Below, piece after piece: positions 58,845 to 64,000 of a stretch of 64,000 nucleotides of DNA. Within the stretch, counting starts at the first letter, position 1, and each line of letters begins with the position of its first letter. The DNA is from Reticulitermes lucifugus. Its lineage: Eukaryota > Arthropoda > Insecta > Blattodea > Rhinotermitidae. Location: contig JAKCWW010001003.1 of the NCBI GenBank assembly GCA_026260175.1, forward strand, positions 17,290 to 81,289. Direction: 5' to 3'. The notes under the pieces were generated by a model. It was not told the origin of the DNA. It saw nothing but the letters and a program-made list of their open reading frames with translations, and did not search any database. The position numbers were made by a program, and so were the translations under genes.

Positions 58845-59015
58845 CATGCTTATATATGGGCATACTTACATATGTATATACAGGCGTACATACATACGTA
58901 AATGCATACTTTGGCTACATACATGCATGAATGCATGCATACATACGTACGTATGTACTTACTTGCTTTTGTACATACAGGCATGCATACATACATACAT
59001 ACATACATACACACG
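58845..59015 (+). repeat. CATA-type microsatellite
   Basis: Imperfect then perfect CATA tetranucleotides (perfect from about 58986 to 59010), with CATG and CGTA variants. Opposing frames of about 75 codons are artefacts. Confidence 0.9.
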
Positions 59016-60804
59016 CGCTCGCCTTGTAGGCCTGCGTGTCTGTGCAGGTGATCCTTGTACAATGAACTAATAAGCATTGTGTTCTATATCATATTATTTG
59101 ATAATCATAATTAAATGATGGTCCGTTTAAGTATTGCAGACACAACTGTAATCGTGCTTTGAAACAGAAACGTACCAGTTTTATATGTCAAATGTTCGGT
59201 GACCTCACCTAGACGCGCTTCTTTTACTCAGTGTTTAACTTGGTTCAAAATTTTGCCCTACCGTTTCGGAAAGTTTTTGCATTCGTGTACCGAATCGAAA
59301 TTTCAGAGAATTTATATCCCTTCATGTTGACTTAAACCGTCGCAATTGTCCTTCCGCTACTTGCGCTTCGGTGGCTAGTTCTATCAGTAGGGATAGCGTT
59401 TTATCGATTGGAATGTTTGTTTTGATTACAGATTTGTTAAATTAATTATGCTTACTGCAGGTACTAGAACTTTGTTTTGTTCGTAGTGTTATTGTTCTTT
59501 ACGTGTTTTTGTCATGTGGCTCACGTTCTTGTGTTTGTGGTTAGTTGTTTCATGTGTTTTGTGTTACGTTCCTGTGCTCTCCCTGTAATTAGTCTTACGG
59601 CTATTGTGTCAGCACTTTAATAATAAAGAACTGAATTGAATTATTACATTTTAATCATCATCATCATCATCATCATCGCTTTATTGACATGATATTCAAG
59701 ACCATTTTAGAGCTTTTTCCTCTTCCATTCTTTGCTTAGTATCATTCTGGTTTTCTTAAAGTTCATCTATATTTTTTATTTATTGCATGAAATAATTTAC
59801 AATTTCTTCATTTTTAGATTTGAGGTTTTCATGTCTCAATGTTTCATATGTTGTGGTCTTCTAGAAGATGCCACCGTACATTCTGTGTCCGAAATTCCTA
59901 GGTGCATAGTAAGTAATCTTCAGTTTGTGAGATATAGCCAGCTTGTTTCTCCGAAACGACATTACCTAATTACCGGACTATACCTGCTTCTCATTCAGAA
60001 GAGAGTAATGTAATTCTTTATATTTGTTAATCTGTTATTTTGTATTCACCAATTATTGTTAAGAATTTTATCTCTGCAGTATAAGTTTTACCTATTTCCG
60101 TCTTAATGTCTGCCAATATGTGCAATAACTTTAATGATTACAGCAACGAAAGGCCGATTTTACTATTGCTCACAGTTTTAATTATCTCCAAAGCACAGTG
60201 TTAATATATGCACGACTTGTGTTAACATTTAAATTTCTGTAATTTGACCAGAATATGTATCTGTGAACTTCGTATTATTCTGCCAATAAGCAAATATTAT
60301 TTCAACAAAGAACATTACAATACTGGCCTGGTAATGGAGGACCATTATGTAAACTGTGAGTCAGGAACTAAAATTTGCTTATAATGTACCTGAAACGCTG
60401 GCGTCTGTAGAATAAACGGCATTTAGACGTGCTAACAGAACTACAGACATGCACTTCAGAGACACTATTGGAGAGTGTAGAACAGTGGCGCTCAACCGGT
60501 GTGTCGCGGCACAGTGTTGCACTACGTTCGTTTGTCAAATGTGGCACGAGATTTCGAACAGGAGAAATTCCAATTTAATTAAAGAGGCGAATTGCAATTT
60601 TATATATTAAAACTGGTAAGGGTGTTATTTATACATAAACACACACACAAAATTGAAAAAGGGAGTGGGGGCTCGATGAAGTCTTTGCTAACATATAACG
60701 CCACTGTTATGTAGAGTCTGGACATAACTGCCTGTACATTAACTTTTAAATTGATATTTGTATTGAAACTTTACCATACTTGAGCTGTACGACGCTTTTA
60801 TATT
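59016..60804. other. Unassigned stretch with ATC microsatellite
   Basis: An ATC repeat is at 59654-59678. The 93-codon frame at 59732-60013 has no recognised domain. No other feature seen. Confidence 0.45.
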
Positions 60805-61290
60805 TTTAGGCGCCTTTGCAAATTTGTAAAAAAGACAATTAGCTTCATCATATCTATCTGTCCGTCTGTCCATATGGAAAAACTCGGCTCCCACTGGAGG
60901 AATTTTGATAAAATTTAATATGTGAAAATTTTTCAAACATCCGTCGAGAAAATGCAAGTTTCATTGACATGTGACAAGAATAATGGGTAATTTACGTGAA
61001 GACCTATGTACATTTATAATAAAGTTTCGCTGAATTTTTCTTGGAATGAGAAATGTTTCAGACAAAAGTTGTAAAGAAAATCAAAACACAGGTTTTATAT
61101 TCAGTAAATTTTTTTTAAATCGTGCCGCTTATGAGATAATGTGGAAAAATATGGTAGAGCCGGACGGGCCACTGATAACAATGAAACACGGCGCATGCGC
61201 TCTGCATGCTAGATAACTAAGGCTACAGACCAACACTGAAAATGTTTAATATCATTGCTTTTCCACGGCAACAACGCTTCTCAGTCTTAC
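60805..61290 (-). mobile_element. Dispersed GACA-tract repeat, copy 4
   Basis: GGCGCCTTTGCAAATTTG, TATCTGTCCGTCTGTCC, GCGCATGCGCTCTGCATGC, TAGATAACTAAGGCTACAG and TTTTCCACGGCAACAACG match copies 2 and 3 in order. The minus-strand frame at 60739-60957 is an artefact. Confidence 0.7.
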
Positions 61291-61499
61291 GTTTGTACAT
61301 ACATTGCCCGTCTTGTTATGCAATAATTTGGATTAACAATAAATGTACTCGTAAAATAAGTGTTAATTCTGTATTTTAACTCTGCTCTCTGCGTGGAGAA
61401 CAAAAAAGATTTAGAAACGCTGATGTAAGAAAAATGCTCTAATACGCTGCATCGGAAAAGAACGAAGGTTGAAAGAATCCCGAGTTAACGGGTTCTGCC

Positions 61500-61670
61500 C
61501 AACTAGATGAGATAACGGAACCAACATATGTCATCATTTCTGTAGTCTGTCTTACGACAGGTCCGTGGCCTCTTCCAAAGCGAGTTCTCCACAAGGTGCG
61601 ATCTAGTGCTTCCTCTTTCAATTTCCAGTATATTCTCTTTTCCTTAAGGTCATCCAGTAGCTGCAAAATA
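61500..61670 (-). mobile_element. LINE-like C-terminal fragment
   Basis: The minus strand reads LLDDLKEKRIYWKLKEEALD then RTLWRTRFGRGHGPVVRQTT. I recall near-identical ends (YWxLKEEALDRTxWRxRFGRGYGPVVRQ) in retroelement-derived proteins of cockroaches and termites. It is open for 117 codons in total (61439-61792), but only this part is recognisable. Upstream LINE domains are absent. Confidence 0.5.
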
Positions 61671-62210
61671 TGTCCACTACTTTTAAAACATTTAAAGCTA
61701 TAGGAAGAAAGAATTAAAGGAGCTGCACCTGTCCATGCGGCCCTTTCACGTCGCCTTTCGCCACATATCACGCCGCACGTTTCAACCCGCATATCTTATT
61801 ACTTTCGGTTTAGCAGTCACTTCGTCCGAAGCAGATGTATTCGACAGCGTAATTAAAGATCAGGAGAGCTGAGTGTTAATCAATGTCAACACTACATTTA
61901 ACGACCTACACGTGTCACTTCTGTGAACGTCATACTCTGATCCTTACATGGAGCTGCGTTTATGGTCTTCACGTTGCTTTAGGCAAATATTATTCCACAC
62001 TGCAACAACTGTGGCAGAAACCAAGTGACATTCTAGAATGGCTTGTTTCCTTCAAGTGTGCTTCCTGACTAGTGCAAGTTAATTGTACAGTGACTGTAAT
62101 ATTAGTATTGTGGGTCACAGTTTTGCTGCAGAGCACACAATAAAGCAGAGAGGGAAGTGAAGTATTCGTTACAAATTATCTAATAGCATTTAAAAACCCA
62201 TTTCGAATCT
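61671..62210. other. Unassigned non-coding stretch
   Basis: No recognised gene or repeat. The 61-codon frame at 61883-62068 has no known domain. Confidence 0.4.
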
Positions 62211-62279
62211 CACAGAAGACGTACTGCGTTTCGAGATCTTCGCTCTTCTGAGATGTTATGCAGTAGTTATTTACCAACG

Positions 62280-62325
62280 TTTCGGGACAACTTATCGGGT
62301 CTATCTTCAAGGTTCAAGCAGACAA
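62280..62325 (-). other. Single-arm hammerhead-like motif
   Basis: The minus strand reads CTTGAAGATAGACCCGATAA then GTTGTCCCGAAACGTTGG, a close relative of the arms of the foldback at 41629-41811. No mirror arm is visible, so this is half an element or a solo copy. Confidence 0.5.
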
Positions 62326-62619
62326 GTTCCCTCCTCTTGCCTCACAGTAGTGATGTCACGTGATAATATCACACAAGCAACAACGAGCATGACTGCAATA
62401 CGTGGTATTAAGAAGAGTATCCATTTTCTTTGTATTTTTCTTTCCATCAGAATGACGTCAAGTCCGCCTTTTCCCCCTTCTGTAACGTGGCGACCTTCAT
62501 TCTGTAAATGACAAGGCTTTTGGAGACTAGTTCATTTGTTCTGACAAGTTATTTATATTTGACATACTGATGATAATCATGATGATAATGATGATACGTA
62601 ACGAGAAAATACTGTCTAC

Positions 62620-63640
62620 TCTAAGCCGATTTTTACAACCTCAGATTTTCTACAGAATTGTGTGTAGATTTCTTATACCAACTTTCACCGAAACGAAACG
62701 GCCAGTGTGGAAATTACGGATAGAAATTTGTATGTGCCACTAAGTCATGTACGGTGTTCATTGGGCCGATTTTCACTAAACTCCATACATTTTTGTGGAA
62801 GTTTCGTGCCGAATTTCATTCAAGTCGGACACAAATTGTAGAAAATAAGACTACTTTATTTACGCCCTTAACCACTTAAAGACGAAAGGAAGGAGAGTGA
62901 TGAATAAATTGTAAGAAATAAAACAAAATTTTGAAAAGCAAAAACATTTGGAGACTTAGAAGAAAATTAATCGGAATCATAATTAAAGATTCATTTCGTA
63001 CCTTGCAGTAAACGCTTTACGACTTGGTTATAAAAACTAATCAGTTAATTTTGTATAGAGAAATAATCGCTGCTTGGTCTGACATACATAAAACACATAA
63101 GTACATTGTGTGGATAGAAAGTAAAATTTCTTAATGTTAAACCATGAGGGTACAGGAAGTAACCAATGGGCTTTAAAGGGCTAAGTAAAGTTACCTTTTA
63201 CTGCAAGGATTTTCACGAAACTCATCATTACTTAACGACTTTAGAGTGAATAGATAATGGCTTCGGGCCCTGATAGGTCACTTAACGACATTAGATAAAG
63301 ATCTCTACTGGGCTTTATCCGTGTCGGACGAAGAATGTAGACAATAGGATAAAACTTACTTTACGCTTTCAAATAAAGTACACCGTTCATTGCACCGAGT
63401 TCCACGAAACTCATAATCGCTTAATGGCATTACCCGCTGCTTTTATGTATCAAATCTTCGGCCACGTCATTCAATAAATACGGAAAAAAAATGGGTTGAA
63501 AATATTTTACTCCTTTTTAGTAAAGTACGGCTTTCTCTTTGCCGATTTTTACGAAACTCACGCTTGCTCGACAATGTTTTATAAAGAACGCCTATATCGA
63601 AATTTATGAAAGTCTACTAAAAGGTTTAGTCGCTGATACT
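62620..63640 (+). repeat. Degenerate tandem repeat, 146-190 bp period
   Basis: The block (T)TTYACGAAACTCAT, followed by CTTAACGACATTAGATAAAG-like sequence, recurs at 63213, 63402 and 63548, with weaker copies at about 62625 and 62771. Each is preceded by TAAAGTTACCTTTTAC / AAATAAAGTACACCG / TAGTAAAGTACGGC. Units are strongly diverged. Other matter may be inserted between 62830 and 63180. Confidence 0.6.
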
Positions 63641-64000
63641 AGGTATCGGATAGAGAGACAAACACACAGGGACGGATATTGACTCCACACAGGGCTGTTT
63701 TCCTTTTAAGAATGCCTGAAGGTTCTCATATTACCCACACAACAGTTTTTCGAACAAATATAATTTATTTCCGCATTGAACATGAATCTATTGGTCTTTG
63801 TAACGGAAGCACATTATACTCTGTGTGAGGTAGGAGCTAAATCTTTGTCTATAGGTCTAATGTAGATTTATTTCACATTCAAATCCGTTTTTCTCCGAGT
63901 ATGTCTGATTTCCCCTTGCAGTAAAATTCCACCAATGCTCCAAACTCATCTTCATTTTCATGCTATTCTTATCAGAAGGACAAGCGAGCGAAGCGTGTCT
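63641..64000. other. Unassigned end of window
   Basis: The sequence contains AGAGAGACAAACACACAGGG, faintly like the GACA-tract repeat, and ends in CAGAAGGACAAGCGAGCG, which echoes CAGAAGGACAAGCCGGCC at 40219. No gene seen. Confidence 0.3.

Noticed and set aside
1-64000. Retrovirus-like, LTR or Polinton fossils
   Set aside because: I looked for protease, integrase, capsid-like text and long direct terminal repeats and found none I could support.

Overview
This window looks like gene-poor intergenic or intronic DNA from a large, AT-rich, repeat-laden animal genome, most likely an insect. A cockroach or termite is my guess, based on remembered look-alikes of the LINE and SINE families; the sequence does not prove it. 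I recognise no intact host protein-coding gene, rRNA, functional tRNA, operon or CRISPR. Open frames are short, unrelated to known proteins, and mostly chance or by-products of repeats. Two short assembly gaps (11813-11877 and 51402-51428) interrupt the sequence.

What can be read is a layered record of mobile elements. (1) Decayed LINE (non-LTR retrotransposon) pieces lie at about 1-60, 1290-1760, 12593-12945, 28265-28890, 34745-35205, 35222-35880, 42010-42380 and 61500-61670. Their protein remnants include ORF1, endonuclease and post-reverse-transcriptase tail motifs. (2) At least five groups of tRNA-derived SINEs carry A/B-box heads. Three copies have target-site duplications (1408-1678, 44079-44379, 50231-50548), and one of these is inserted inside a LINE tail. 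(3) A dispersed 0.4-0.6 kb repeat with an internal GACA/GACG-rich tract occurs five times. (4) There is a Tigger/pogo-like MITE (55888-56072), and a GC-rich inverted-repeat element nested in a larger foldback (30040-30235). (5) Several minisatellites and degenerate satellite remnants are present.

The most interesting signal is a short hairpin module that recurs more than 20 times in both orientations. Its core is CTGAWGA, then T, a 3-7 bp stem beginning GG or GA, then GAAA. This is the layout of a hammerhead ribozyme core, and the copy at 302-343 also has pairable stems I and III. Most other copies sit one per arm, always pointing outward, in foldback (inverted-repeat) elements of quite different sequence: 3118-3343, 10272-10838, 11550-12100, 23953-24372, 29913-30508, 41629-41811 and 52761-52981. 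Two of these have 11-13 bp candidate target duplications separated from the left arm by a 27-37 bp extension. That resembles Penelope-like elements, whose terminal repeats are known to carry hammerhead motifs. I therefore read the foldbacks as a diverse set of short non-autonomous relatives of Penelope-like elements. This is inference and can be tested by folding and by genome-wide copy alignment.
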